Source: Actinacidiphila fildesensis
GTDB taxonomy: Bacteria > Actinomycetota > Actinomycetes > Streptomycetales > Streptomycetaceae
DNA length: 64,000 nt
Assembly: GCF_042652185.1 (NCBI RefSeq)
Contig: NZ_JBHSIX010000006.1
Reading direction: 5' to 3' (one strand)
In this document: positions 17,209-25,250 of the stretch, piece after piece
How positions within the stretch are numbered: position 1 is the stretch's first letter
Layout: each line of letters opens with the position of its first letter
Program-made: the position numbers and the translations under genes
Notes under the pieces: generated by a model
The model's database searches: none
What the model was told of the DNA's origin: nothing
Seen by the model: only the letters and a program-made list of their open reading frames with translations

Positions 17209-17262
17209 TAGAACCCGCCGCACCCCGTTCCACCGGTGCGTCGGATGACCGACCACGGCCAG

Positions 17263-17292
17263 GGGCCGGATCCATGATCACGGATCCGGCCC
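17263..17292 (+). terminator. Hairpin terminator, displaced from DUF3710 by insertions
   Basis: A perfect 11-bp inverted repeat (GGGCCGGATCC at 17263-17273, complement 17282-17292) with an 8-nt loop. Without the IS and MITE it would lie about 50 bases after the DUF3710 stop, so it is likely that operon's original terminator. Confidence 0.75.
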
Positions 17293-17470
17293 TTCGCCAT
17301 GTCCGGAGGAGCCCGGGCCGGGAAATCCTTGACCAGGTGGATAGGCTCCAGCTGGCAAGCGCGTACACGCAGTAGCAGTACGGCGGCCGGGGCCGACGGG
17401 TGCGGCGCACGGCCGGGAACGACCACAACGGGGTGTGGCCCGGTGATCCGGGTCAGGAGGGGGACAGCGC

Positions 17471-18205
17471 ATGAGCGAGCAGTCGACGGGGCACGCGGGG
17501 ACGGCGGTCGCGGACGGGCCGGCGACGGGGGAGATGGTCGTCGTCGAGGACCTTCGCCGCACCTACGGCAGCGGGGAGACGGCCGTGCACGCGCTGCGCG
17601 GTGTCTCCTTCCGGGTGCCGCGCGGTGAGCTGGTGGCCCTCAAGGGCCGATCCGGCTCCGGCAAGACCACCATCCTCAACCTGGTGGGCGGCCTGGACTC
17701 GCCGGACGGCGGCCGGATCACGCTCGACGGCACCGACCTCGCCGGGCTCGGCGACAACGGCCTGCTGGCGCTGCGCCGCGACCGAATCGGCTTCGTCTTC
17801 CAGTCCTTCGGACTGATCCCGATCCTCACCGCCGCCGAGAACGTCGGCGTCCCCATGCGGCTGCGCAAGGTGCCGCCGCGCGAGCGCGAGGAGCGCGTGG
17901 AGCTGCTGCTGTCGCTCGTCGGGCTCTCCGACCACGCGGCCCAGCGCCCCGGCGAGCTGTCCGGTGGCCAGCAGCAGCGGGTCGCCATCGCCCGCGCCCT
18001 GGCCAACCGGCCCGTCCTGATCATCGCGGACGAGCCGACCGGTCAGCTCGACGCCGAGACCGGCCTCGCCGTCATGGAACTGCTGCGCGCCGTCGTCCGC
18101 AGCGAGGGCGTCACCGCCCTCGTCGCCACCCACGACGCCCAGCTGCTGGCCCTGGCCGACCGGGTGCTCGAACTGCGCGACGGCCGGATCGTCGACGAGA
18201 GCTGA
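17471..18205 (+). CDS. ABC transporter ATP-binding protein (MacB/LolD type), no permease partner
   Basis: A 244-residue ATPase with Walker A GRSGSGKTTILN, Q-loop FVFQSFGLIPILTAAENV, signature LSGGQQQRVAIARAL, Walker B VLIIADEPTGQLD and H-loop ATHDAQ. It belongs to the group that works with FtsX/MacB-like permeases in export or lipoprotein handling. The usual permease gene is absent on both sides: IS/MITE DNA lies upstream and a broken ROK gene downstream. It may have lost its partner or work with one encoded elsewhere. ATG 17471 follows GGAGGGGGA about nine bases upstream. Confidence 0.9.
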   Translation: MSEQSTGHAGTAVADGPATGEMVVVEDLRRTYGSGETAVHALRGVSFRVPRGELVALKGRSGSGKTTILNLVGGLDSPDGGRITLDGTDLAGLGDNGLLALRRDRIGFVFQSFGLIPILTAAENVGVPMRLRKVPPREREERVELLLSLVGLSDHAAQRPGELSGGQQQRVAIARALANRPVLIIADEPTGQLDAETGLAVMELLRAVVRSEGVTALVATHDAQLLALADRVLELRDGRIVDES

Positions 18206-18209
18206 GCCG

Positions 18210-18237
18210 GCGGCCTGAGCACCGGGGCTCAGCCGCC
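18210..18237. terminator. Imperfect hairpin terminator between convergent genes
   Basis: GGCGGC-C-TGAGC pairs with GCTCA-GCCGCC around an ACCGGG loop, one bulged C. It begins a few bases after the ATPase stop and includes the stop of the minus-strand remnant (18229-18231). Confidence 0.55.
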
Positions 18238-18319
18238 GTCCGCCGCCTTGAGCGTGGTGGCCACGCTCTGTCCCTGGAAACCGCTCCGCAGGGTGACCTT
18301 GCCGCTGCCGGACGTCCCG
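18229..18319 (-). pseudogene. Possible C-terminal remnant of an unrelated gene
   Basis: About 28 codons before a TGA at 18231-18229 read TSGSGKVTLRSGFQGQSVATTLKAADGG. This looks like genuine protein (beta-strand-like, no shadow-frame bias) but does not continue the ROK frame just upstream and has no start of its own. It may be the tail of a lost secreted or hydrolase gene, joined to the ROK fragment by a deletion. The parent family was not recognised. Confidence 0.35.
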
Positions 18320-18787
18320 GCGGCGCCCGGCGGCGTGCCGGTGCAGGAACCCGGGCAGATGGCCGCGGATCCCGCCCAGGACGTCGCCCACCGAGCCGTC
18401 GTGCGGCAACCGCTCCTGGGCCGTCACCCGCCCGCGCAGGTCCACCACGGCGAAGGTGGTGTGCGGCAGCGCGATGTGCACCCCGCAGACGGCGTGGTGG
18501 GCGGGGTCGACGTCCACCGGCACCTGGGGGCGGCCGGCCCGTGGCGGACCGTCCGGCGGCGGCAGCTCGCGCAGCAGCCCGAGCCCGATCAGCTCGGCCG
18601 TGTGCCGGGAGACGGCGGCCGGGCTCAGCCCGGTGTCCCGCGCCAGCGCGGTCCTGGCCACCGGACCGCCCCGCAGCACGGCCCGCAGCACCGCCCCGGT
18701 GGCGCCGCCCTCGCCGCCGCGGCCGGCGGCCGGCGCGGGCACGGACGGCAGGGCGACGAGCCATGGCGGGCGGTCGGTGGAGGGCAT
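18320..18787 (-). pseudogene. ROK-family transcriptional regulator, truncated
   Basis: The first 155 or so residues match the start of a Streptomyces ROK/NagC regulator: winged HTH (TALARDTGLSPAAVSRHTAE), the linker GLLRELPPP, and the start of the ASKHA sugar-kinase-like domain (HHAVCGVHIALPHTTFAVVD). Homology stops near HLPGFLHRHAAGRR, where a full ROK protein should continue for about 230 residues with the glucose-binding and zinc motifs. The following residues read as out-of-frame sequence. The gene therefore keeps its DNA-binding domain but lacks the effector domain. A deletion, rather than a simple frameshift, best explains the short distance to the ABC gene. Confidence 0.7.
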
Positions 18788-19082
18788 GCGCCGATGCTCG
18801 CTGGCGGCGCGCGGCGGGTCAACGGTCCGGCGTTACGTCCGTATGGCAGTCCTGCGAACGCGGTTTGTCACACGCTGCCGCGGCCCATCGCGGCCCCCTG
18901 ATGAACGGGGAACCCTGCGGCCGGCAAGGGTCCGGAGGGTCACCCGGAGGGGTTAAGGCGCCGTCAAGGTACTCCCCGGCGGCCACCCCGGTCCCATATG
19001 TCCCCTTCGGTCGTTCTAAGGTCGAGACAAGCGCCGCACGCGCGTCCGGGCGACAGGCGCATCCGAGCAGAACGATGGGGCC

Positions 19083-21623
19083 ATGGCACGCGGCAAACTG
19101 CGCATCTACCTCGGAGCGGCCCCCGGCGTGGGCAAGACCTACGCCATGCTCTCCGAGGCGCACCGGCGTACCGAGCGTGGCACCGACCTCGTCGTCGCCT
19201 TCGTCGAGCACCACCGGCGCCCGCGCACCGAGGTGATGCTGCACGGCCTGGAGCAGATCCCGCGCCGGGAGCTGGAGTACCGCGACGCGGAGTTCACCGA
19301 GATGGACGTGGACGCGGTGCTCGCGCGGCATCCAGCGGTCGCGCTCGTCGACGAACTCGCGCACACCAATGTGCCCGGCTCGCGCAACGTCAAGCGCTGG
19401 CAGGACGTCGAGGAACTGCTCCAGGCGGGGATCGACGTCGTCTCGACGGTCAACATCCAGCACCTGGAGTCGCTGGGCGACGTGGTCGAGTCGATCACCG
19501 GCGTCCGGCAGCGCGAGACCGTGCCCGACGAGGTGGTGCGCCGTGCCGACCAGATAGAGCTGGTCGACATGTCGCCACAGGCGTTGCGGCGCCGGATGGC
19601 ACACGGCAACATCTACGCCTCCGACAAGGTCGACGCGGCGCTGTCCAACTACTTCCGGCCCGGCAACCTCACCGCGCTGCGCGAACTGGCGCTGCTGTGG
19701 GTCGCCGACCGGGTCGACGAGTACCTCCAGGAGTACCGCGCCGACCACCGGATCTCCGCCGCCTGGCAGGCCCGCGAGCGGATCGTCGTCGGCCTCACCG
19801 GCGGACCCGAGGGCCGCACCCTGATCCGCCGGGCCGCCCGGATGGCGGCCAAGGGCTCGGGCAGCGAGATCCTCGCCGTCCACATCGTCCGCAGCGACGG
19901 GCTGGCCTCGGGCTCCGCCAAGGAGCTGGCCGCCCAGCGGACCCTGGTGGAGGACCTCGGAGGATCGTTCCACCACGTCATCGGGGAGGACATCCCCGAG
20001 GCCATGCTGGACTTCGCCCGTGGGGTCAACGCCACCCAGATCGTGCTCGGCACCAGCCGCCGCAAGGCCTGGCAGTACGTGCTGGGGCCCGGCGTAGGCT
20101 CCACCGTCGCCCGCGAGTCCGGCGACATCGACGTCCACATCGTCACCCACGAGCACGCCGCCAAGGGCCGCGGACTGCCCTCCGCGCGCGGCGCCAGCCT
20201 GGGCCGCTCCCGGGTCGTGGCCGGCTGGCTCACCGGGGTCGTGGGTCCCGTCCTGCTGGCGCTGCTGCTCACCAACTGGCACCCCGGGATGAGCCAGGCC
20301 ACCGAGATGCTGCTCTTCCTGACCCTCACGGTCGCGGCGGCCCTCGTCGGCGGGCTGCTCCCGGCGCTGGCCTCCGCCTTCGCCGGATCGCTGCTGCTCA
20401 ACTACTACTTCACGCCGCCCACCCACTCCTTCACCATCGCCGAGCCCGAGAACATCATCGCGATCGTGATCTTCGTCGTGGTGGGCCTCGCGGTGGCCTC
20501 CGTGGTGGACCTCGCGGCCCGCCGCACCCAGCAGGCCGCCCGGCTGCGCTCCGAGGCCGAGATCCTGTCGTACCTGGCCGGCAGCGTGCTGCGCGGCGAG
20601 AGCTCCCTCGAGGCCCTGCTGGAACGGGTCCGCGAGACGTTCGGCATGGACTCGGTGGTGCTGCTGGCCCGCGACAGCGACCACGGTGCCTGGACCCGGG
20701 AGGCCAGCGTGGGGGAGCGCCCCTGCCTGCGCCCCGAGGACGCCGACGTCGAGGTGCCGGTCAGCGACCGGCTCTCGCTGGCCCTCACCGGGCGGGTGCT
20801 GCCCGCCTCGGACCGCCGGGTGCTCTCCGCCTTCGCCGCGCAGGCGGCCGTCGTCATGGACCGGCAGCGGCTGGAGGGCGAGGCCGAGCACGCCCGCGAG
20901 CTGGCCGAGGGCAACCGCATCCGCACCGCGCTGCTCGCAGCCGTCTCCCACGACCTGCGGACACCGCTGTCGGCCATCAAGGCGTCGGTGTCGTCGCTGC
21001 GCGCCGACGACGTCGCCTGGTCCGACGAGGACGAGGCCGAGCTGCTGGCCGGCATCGAGGACGGCGCCGACCGGCTCGACCACCTGGTCGGCAACCTGCT
21101 CGACATGTCCCGCCTGCAGACCGGCACGGTCACCCCGCTGATCCGCGAGATCGATCTCGACGAGGTGGTGCCGATGGCGCTCGGCGGCGTCCCGGAGAGC
21201 AGCGTCGTCCTCGACATCCCGGAGAGCCTGCCGATGGTCGCCGTCGATCCCGGCCTGCTGGAGCGCAGCGTCGCCAACGTCGTCGAGAACGCCGTCAAGT
21301 ACAGCTCCCCGGGGTCCAAGGTGGTGGTGGCCGCCAGCGCGCTGGGCGACCGGGTGGAGGTGCGGGTCGTCGACCGCGGCCCCGGGGTGCCGGAGACCGC
21401 CAAGGACCGGATCTTCGAGCCCTTCCAGCGCTACGGCGACGCACCGCGCGGCAACGGCGTGGGCCTGGGCCTCGCGGTCGCCCGCGGCTTCGCCGAGTCC
21501 ATGGGCGGCACGCTGGTCGCCGAGGACACCCCCGGCGGCGGCCTGACCATGGTGCTCACCCTCCAGGCCGCCCTCGGCGGCCGTCCGGCCCGCCCGGACC
21601 TGCCGGCGGGGGCGACGTCGTGA
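19083..21623 (+). CDS. kdpD: KdpD-type sensor histidine kinase
   Basis: An 846-residue potassium/turgor sensor. The N-terminal KdpD domain has Walker A GAAPGVGKTYAML, DELAHTNVPGS and TVNIQHLESL. A USP-like domain follows (RIVVGLTGGPEGRTLIRRAA), then about four membrane helices near residues 380-485, a GAF-like segment, the HisKA box AVSHDLRTPLSAIK and HATPase boxes NVVENAVKYSS and GVGLGLAVARGF. ATG 19083 is the start; no strong ribosome site, although a -10-like TAAGGT lies near 19017. The kdpFABC pump genes are not nearby, so the pair must act on a distant operon or on other K+ systems next to it. Confidence 0.93.
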   Translation: MARGKLRIYLGAAPGVGKTYAMLSEAHRRTERGTDLVVAFVEHHRRPRTEVMLHGLEQIPRRELEYRDAEFTEMDVDAVLARHPAVALVDELAHTNVPGSRNVKRWQDVEELLQAGIDVVSTVNIQHLESLGDVVESITGVRQRETVPDEVVRRADQIELVDMSPQALRRRMAHGNIYASDKVDAALSNYFRPGNLTALRELALLWVADRVDEYLQEYRADHRISAAWQARERIVVGLTGGPEGRTLIRRAARMAAKGSGSEILAVHIVRSDGLASGSAKELAAQRTLVEDLGGSFHHVIGEDIPEAMLDFARGVNATQIVLGTSRRKAWQYVLGPGVGSTVARESGDIDVHIVTHEHAAKGRGLPSARGASLGRSRVVAGWLTGVVGPVLLALLLTNWHPGMSQATEMLLFLTLTVAAALVGGLLPALASAFAGSLLLNYYFTPPTHSFTIAEPENIIAIVIFVVVGLAVASVVDLAARRTQQAARLRSEAEILSYLAGSVLRGESSLEALLERVRETFGMDSVVLLARDSDHGAWTREASVGERPCLRPEDADVEVPVSDRLSLALTGRVLPASDRRVLSAFAAQAAVVMDRQRLEGEAEHARELAEGNRIRTALLAAVSHDLRTPLSAIKASVSSLRADDVAWSDEDEAELLAGIEDGADRLDHLVGNLLDMSRLQTGTVTPLIREIDLDEVVPMALGGVPESSVVLDIPESLPMVAVDPGLLERSVANVVENAVKYSSPGSKVVVAASALGDRVEVRVVDRGPGVPETAKDRIFEPFQRYGDAPRGNGVGLGLAVARGFAESMGGTLVAEDTPGGGLTMVLTLQAALGGRPARPDLPAGATS

Positions 21624-21640
21624 GGGCGGGCAGCAGCACC

Positions 21641-21718
21641 GTGACCGACGCGACCGAAGCAGCTGACACGACCGACGTGACGGTGACCGATCCGACCGAT
21701 GTGACCGATGTGACCGAG
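21641..21718. repeat. Degenerate GACCGAYGTG repeats between kdpD and kdpE
   Basis: The spacer is built from imperfect copies of a 9-mer, with ACCGATGTG in exact tandem (about 21695-21712) and related ACCGACGTG/ACCGATCCG units before it. In the kdpE frame this reads as Thr/Asp/Val-rich sequence (TDVTVTDPTDVTDVTEK). Confidence 0.6.
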
Positions 21719-21730
21719 AAGAGGAACTCC

Positions 21731-22414
21731 ATGTACCGGGTGCTCGTGGTGGACGACGAGCCGCAGATCGTGCGCGCGCTCGTGATCAATCTGCGGGCCC
21801 GCAAGTACGAGGTCGACGCCGCCCACGACGGCGCGAGCGCGCTGCAGCTGGCCGCCGCCCGCCACCCCGATGTGATCGTCCTGGACCTCGGCCTGCCGGA
21901 CATGGACGGCGTCGAGGTGATCCGGGGGCTGCGCGGCTGGACCCGGGTGCCGATCATCGTCCTGTCGGCCCGCCAGACGTCCGACGAGAAGGTCGAGGCG
22001 CTCGACGCCGGAGCGGACGACTACGTCACCAAGCCGTTCGGCATGGACGAGCTGCTGGCCCGGCTGCGGGCCGCCGTCCGCCGGGCGGCGCCCGGCGGGC
22101 CCGAGGACGACGCCGCGACGGTCGAGACCGAGACCTTCACCGTCGACCTGGCGGCCAAGAAGGTCAACCGGGGTGGCGCCGACGTCCGGCTCACCCCGAC
22201 CGAGTGGCATCTGCTGGAGGTCCTGGTCCGCAACACCGGGCGGCTGGTCAGCCAGAAGCAGCTCCTGCAGGAGGTGTGGGGGCCCTCGTACGGCACCGAG
22301 ACCAACTACCTGCGGGTCTACATGGCGCAGCTGCGCCGCAAGCTGGAGGCGGATCCCGCGCATCCGCGGCATTTCATCACGGAGCCGGGCATGGGCTACC
22401 GCTTCGAGCACTGA
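21731..22414 (+). CDS. kdpE: KdpE-type response regulator
   Basis: A 227-residue OmpR-family regulator. Receiver: VVDDEPQIVRAL, VIVLDLGLPDMDG with the phosphoacceptor Asp, YVTKPFGMDEL with the conserved Lys. DNA-binding winged helix: LTPTEWHLLEVLVRN, ETNYLRVYMAQLRRKLE, EPGMGYRF. ATG 21731 has AGAGGAA six to seven bases upstream. A GTG at 21620, overlapping the kdpD stop by four bases, is in the same frame and would add a 37-residue Thr/Asp-rich extension; both starts are possible. Confidence 0.93.
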   Translation: MYRVLVVDDEPQIVRALVINLRARKYEVDAAHDGASALQLAAARHPDVIVLDLGLPDMDGVEVIRGLRGWTRVPIIVLSARQTSDEKVEALDAGADDYVTKPFGMDELLARLRAAVRRAAPGGPEDDAATVETETFTVDLAAKKVNRGGADVRLTPTEWHLLEVLVRNTGRLVSQKQLLQEVWGPSYGTETNYLRVYMAQLRRKLEADPAHPRHFITEPGMGYRFEH

Positions 22415-22510
22415 AAAGCCCCTTCGGGCACTGAACGGACATCCGCGGGGCGGTGATCGGCCGTCCGGCGTACCGGACGCCTTGTCGGCCGGGCCCGGTA
22501 CGCTGGATAC

Positions 22511-22909
22511 ATGAGTGGTGCCACCCGTTCGGACCGACCCACCGGCCGCTTCCGGCGCATGATAGACCGCCTGTCGTCCTCCCAGGAGGAGCTGCACTCC
22601 GAGGAGCTGCAGAAGGACGCCCTGTCCGTCGGCTGCACGCGGATCTGCGACTGCGGAGACCGGCAGATAGTGACGGTGACCGGTAGTCTGCGCACGGTCA
22701 CACTGCGACCACGGGCCGGAGTGCCCGCGCTGGAGGCGGAGCTGTTCGACGGCTCCGCAGCCCTTGACGTGGTGTGGCTGGGACGCCGCAGTATCAGCGG
22801 GATAGAGCCGGGGCGCAAGATCATCGCTTCGGGCCGGATCTCGATGAACCACGGCCGTCCCGTCCTGTTCAATCCCAAGTACGAACTGCGTCCGGTCGGA
22901 CAGGAGTAG
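22511..22909 (+). CDS. OB-fold nucleic acid-binding protein
   Basis: A 132-residue protein with a basic N-terminus and an OB-fold tRNA_anti-like domain: QIVTVTGSLRTVTLRPR, AELFDGSAALDVVWLGRR, PGRKIIASGRISMNHG. Conserved in Streptomyces next to the DUF3159 gene, which starts three bases after its stop. No Shine-Dalgarno is visible; a TACGCT box ends six bases before the ATG, so the transcript could be leaderless. Role in RNA or DNA binding is inferred from the fold. Confidence 0.85.
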   Translation: MSGATRSDRPTGRFRRMIDRLSSSQEELHSEELQKDALSVGCTRICDCGDRQIVTVTGSLRTVTLRPRAGVPALEAELFDGSAALDVVWLGRRSISGIEPGRKIIASGRISMNHGRPVLFNPKYELRPVGQE

Positions 22910-22912
22910 TCG

Positions 22913-23635
22913 GTGGCGTCGATCGACAAGCAGACAGAGGACCCGCGGACCGGGGAGGGTACGGACGGCGATTCCAAGGCGATCACCGAAGCCGCTCTCT
23001 TCGAGGCGTTCGGCGGCATCCGGGGCATGGTGGAGACCACCGTGCCCGGCCTGGTCTTCGTCCTGATCTACACGATCAACAGAGATATCCACATCGCGGC
23101 CATCGCCGCGCTCAGTCTTTCCGTGCTGCTCGGGATCGCCCGGCTGGCCCCCAAGGACACCCTCAAGCACGCCTTCAGCGGTGTCTTCGGGGTGGCCTTC
23201 GGCGCGGTCTTCGCGATGATGTCCGGCGATGCCAAGAACTTCTACCTGCCCGGGATGCTGTACACCCTCGGGCTGGCCGTCGCGTACATCGCCACCGCCA
23301 TCGCGGGCGTCCCGCTGCTGGGCCTGATCCTCGGCCCGGTCTTCAAGGAGAACCTCTCCTGGCGCAAGCGCAACCCCGGCCGGCTGCGCGCCTACACCAA
23401 GGCCAGCTGGGCCTGGGGGCTGATCCTGCTGGCCAAGTCGGCGATCCTCTTCCCGCTGTACTGGTGGGGGGACGCCACTCAGCTCGGCTGGGTCAAGGTC
23501 GCGCTGGGCATCCCGCCGATGCTGCTGTCCGTCTACCTGACGTGGATCTTCCTGTCGAAGGCTCCGCCGCCGATCAACGTGATCGCCGAGATGGAAGCCG
23601 AGGAAGAGGCGAAGAAGGCCGCCGCCGCGTCCTGA
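22913..23635 (+). CDS. DUF3159 integral membrane protein
   Basis: A 240-residue protein with about six membrane segments, including GMVETTVPGLVFVLIYTINR, LSLSVLLGIARLAP, HAFSGVFGVAFGAVFAMM, ILLAKSAILFPLYWWG and a charged C-terminus. LGPVFKENLSWRKRNPG and YTKASWAWGL are typical of DUF3159. GTG 22913 follows the OB-fold gene by three bases with GGAGTAG upstream. Function unknown; linkage to an OB-fold protein is conserved in actinobacteria. Confidence 0.85.
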   Translation: MASIDKQTEDPRTGEGTDGDSKAITEAALFEAFGGIRGMVETTVPGLVFVLIYTINRDIHIAAIAALSLSVLLGIARLAPKDTLKHAFSGVFGVAFGAVFAMMSGDAKNFYLPGMLYTLGLAVAYIATAIAGVPLLGLILGPVFKENLSWRKRNPGRLRAYTKASWAWGLILLAKSAILFPLYWWGDATQLGWVKVALGIPPMLLSVYLTWIFLSKAPPPINVIAEMEAEEEAKKAAAAS

Positions 23636-23644
23636 CCTCGGCGT

Positions 23645-23674
23645 ATTCCGCTCGATTCCGCTCATCCCCGCTCA
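23645..23674. repeat. Three 10-bp tandem units after the DUF3159 stop
   Basis: ATTCCGCTCG, ATTCCGCTCA and TCCCCGCTCA in tandem, starting nine bases past the stop codon and running straight into the terminator hairpin. Confidence 0.75.
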
Positions 23675-23727
23675 TCATGACGACGGGCGCCCCGGACCTT
23701 CCCGGTCCGGGGCGCCCGTCGTCATGA
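23675..23727. terminator. Very strong bidirectional terminator (24-bp perfect stem)
   Basis: A perfect inverted repeat of 24 bp (23675-23698 and 23704-23727) around a 5-nt loop TTCCC, between the convergent DUF3159 and trkA genes. This is the longest perfect intergenic stem in the window. Confidence 0.92.
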
Positions 23728-23736
23728 CCGGTCCTG

Positions 23737-24405
23737 TCAGTCCTCGCGCTGGACGGACAGCAGGTCCTCCAGCTGCTCCTCGCGGTGCGGTGCGGCGACG
23801 AACAGCAGCTCGTCACCGGCCTCCAGCGCGTCGTCCTTGGACGGCGTGAGCACCCGGTTGCCCCGGATGATCGTCACCAGCGAGGTGTCCTGCGGCCACT
23901 CCACGTCGCCGACGCGGGTGCCGACCAGCGCGGCCTCCGGCGGCAGGGTGAGTTCCACCAGGTTGGCGTCGCCCTGGCTGAAGCGCATCAGCCGCACGAG
24001 ATCGCCGACGCTCACGGCCTCCTCGACCAGCGCGGACATCAGCCGCGGGGTCGAGACGGCCACGTCGACGCCCCAGGACTCGTTGAAGAGCCATTCGTTC
24101 TTGGGGTTGTTGACCCGGGCCACGACCCGCGGCACCCCGTACTCGGTCTTCGCGAGCAGCGAGACGACGAGGTTGACCTTGTCGTCACCGGTGGCGGCGA
24201 TGACCACGTTGCAGCGCTGCAGCGCCGCCTCGTCCAGCGAGGTGATCTCGCAGGCGTCGGCGAGCAGCCACTCGGCCTGCGGTACCCGCTCCACCGAGAT
24301 GGAGGTGGGATTCTTGTCGACGAGCAGGACCTCGTGCCCGTTCTCCAGCAGCTCGGCCGCGATCGAGCGGCCGACCGCGCCGGCTCCGGCGATGGCGACT
24401 CTCAT
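23737..24405 (-). CDS. trkA: TrkA-family K+ regulatory protein (RCK), copy 2 of pair
   Basis: A 222-residue RCK protein. The NAD-binding Rossmann motif is AIAGAGAVGRSIA with LLVDKNP; the C-terminal TrkA_C domain includes LVGTRVGDVEWPQ and LEAGDELLFVA. Such proteins gate Trk/Ktr-type potassium channels in response to nucleotides. Its ATG overlaps the stop of the paired copy by one base (TGATG), so the two are translationally coupled and may form a hetero-oligomer. No TrkH/KtrB membrane subunit is in the window. Confidence 0.9.
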   Translation of the reverse strand: MRVAIAGAGAVGRSIAAELLENGHEVLLVDKNPTSISVERVPQAEWLLADACEITSLDEAALQRCNVVIAATGDDKVNLVVSLLAKTEYGVPRVVARVNNPKNEWLFNESWGVDVAVSTPRLMSALVEEAVSVGDLVRLMRFSQGDANLVELTLPPEAALVGTRVGDVEWPQDTSLVTIIRGNRVLTPSKDDALEAGDELLFVAAPHREEQLEDLLSVQRED

Positions 24406-25070
24406 CAGTGCGCCTCCTCAGGACCCTTGGCGCACGCGGCCTCGACCTCGGCGACTCCGTCCGTGCGCATCATCACGTGCACCAGATCGCCTTCCTGCAG
24501 CACCGTCTGGGAGGAAGGCAGCATCGCCTCGCCCAGCCGGGTGAGGAATGCCACACGGACCCCGGTCTCGTCCTGCAGTTTGCTGATCTTGTGACCCACC
24601 CAGCCGGGCGAGGTGTGCACCTCGGCGAGCTGCACACCGCCGCTCGGGTCCCGCCACAGCGGCTCGGCGCCCGAAGGCAGCAGCCGGCGCAGCATCTGGT
24701 CCGCGGTCCACCGCACGGTGGCCACGGTGGGGATGCCGAGCCGCTGGTAGACCTCGGCACGCCGTGGGTCGTAGATCCGGGCGGCCACGTTCTCGATACC
24801 GAACATCTCCCGGGCCACCCGGGCCGCGATGATGTTGGAGTTGTCGCCGCTGCTGACCGCCGCGAAGGCGCCTGCCTCCTCGATTCCGGCCTCGCGAAGC
24901 GTGTCCTGGTCGAACCCGACTCCGGTCACCCGGCGCCCGCCGAACCCGGATCCCAGACGGCGGAAAGCCGTCGGGTCCTGGTCCACCACAGCGACCGTAT
25001 GACCTTGCTGTTCGAAGGATTGCGCAAGAGTGGAACCCACCCTTCCGCAGCCCATAATCACGACGTGCAC
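24405..25070 (-). CDS. trkA: TrkA-family K+ regulatory protein (RCK), copy 1 of pair
   Basis: A 221-residue RCK protein beginning HVVIMGCGRVGSTLAQ (Rossmann glycine motif) with VAVVDQDP. The C-terminal domain includes GWVGHKISKLQDETG and LQEGDLVHVMM. GTG 25070 is preferred to an ATG eight codons earlier because GGAAGGA lies six bases upstream and family members start here. Divergent from the KimA-like permease, with 180 bases between them; both likely share a control region for potassium homeostasis. Confidence 0.9.
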   Translation of the reverse strand: MHVVIMGCGRVGSTLAQSFEQQGHTVAVVDQDPTAFRRLGSGFGGRRVTGVGFDQDTLREAGIEEAGAFAAVSSGDNSNIIAARVAREMFGIENVAARIYDPRRAEVYQRLGIPTVATVRWTADQMLRRLLPSGAEPLWRDPSGGVQLAEVHTSPGWVGHKISKLQDETGVRVAFLTRLGEAMLPSSQTVLQEGDLVHVMMRTDGVAEVEAACAKGPEEAH

Positions 25071-25237
25071 GCCCGTCCTTCCGGCTGTCAACATTTTTGG
25101 CCGATACCCGATAAGCGTCTCAGACCGCGGCCCAAGCTACACACGCTTGCACCCCAGTGGGAGGTTGCGGACGGCCCGAGCGGGACTTTGCCTTCTCTTA
25201 GGAGGGTGGCGGTCGCATGCACGTACGGCGCAGCGCT

Positions 25238-25250
25238 TACCATCCTCTCC
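25238..25250 (+). promoter_or_regulatory. Putative -10 box for a leaderless permease transcript
   Basis: TACCAT at 25238-25243 fits TANNNT and ends seven bases before the GTG start at 25251. There is no ribosome-binding site in between, as expected for a leaderless mRNA. The -35 is weak. Confidence 0.4.

Noticed and set aside
18998..22414. A very long open frame running over all of kdpD and into kdpE
   Set aside because: The frame over kdpD gives Arg/Pro/Ala-rich sequence without family motifs, as expected from GC-rich DNA read out of frame; only the kdpE part is real.
25071..25250. ydaO-type c-di-AMP riboswitch before the KimA-like permease
   Set aside because: The 180-bp gap shows none of the conserved ydaO core that I could recognise, and the transcript looks leaderless.
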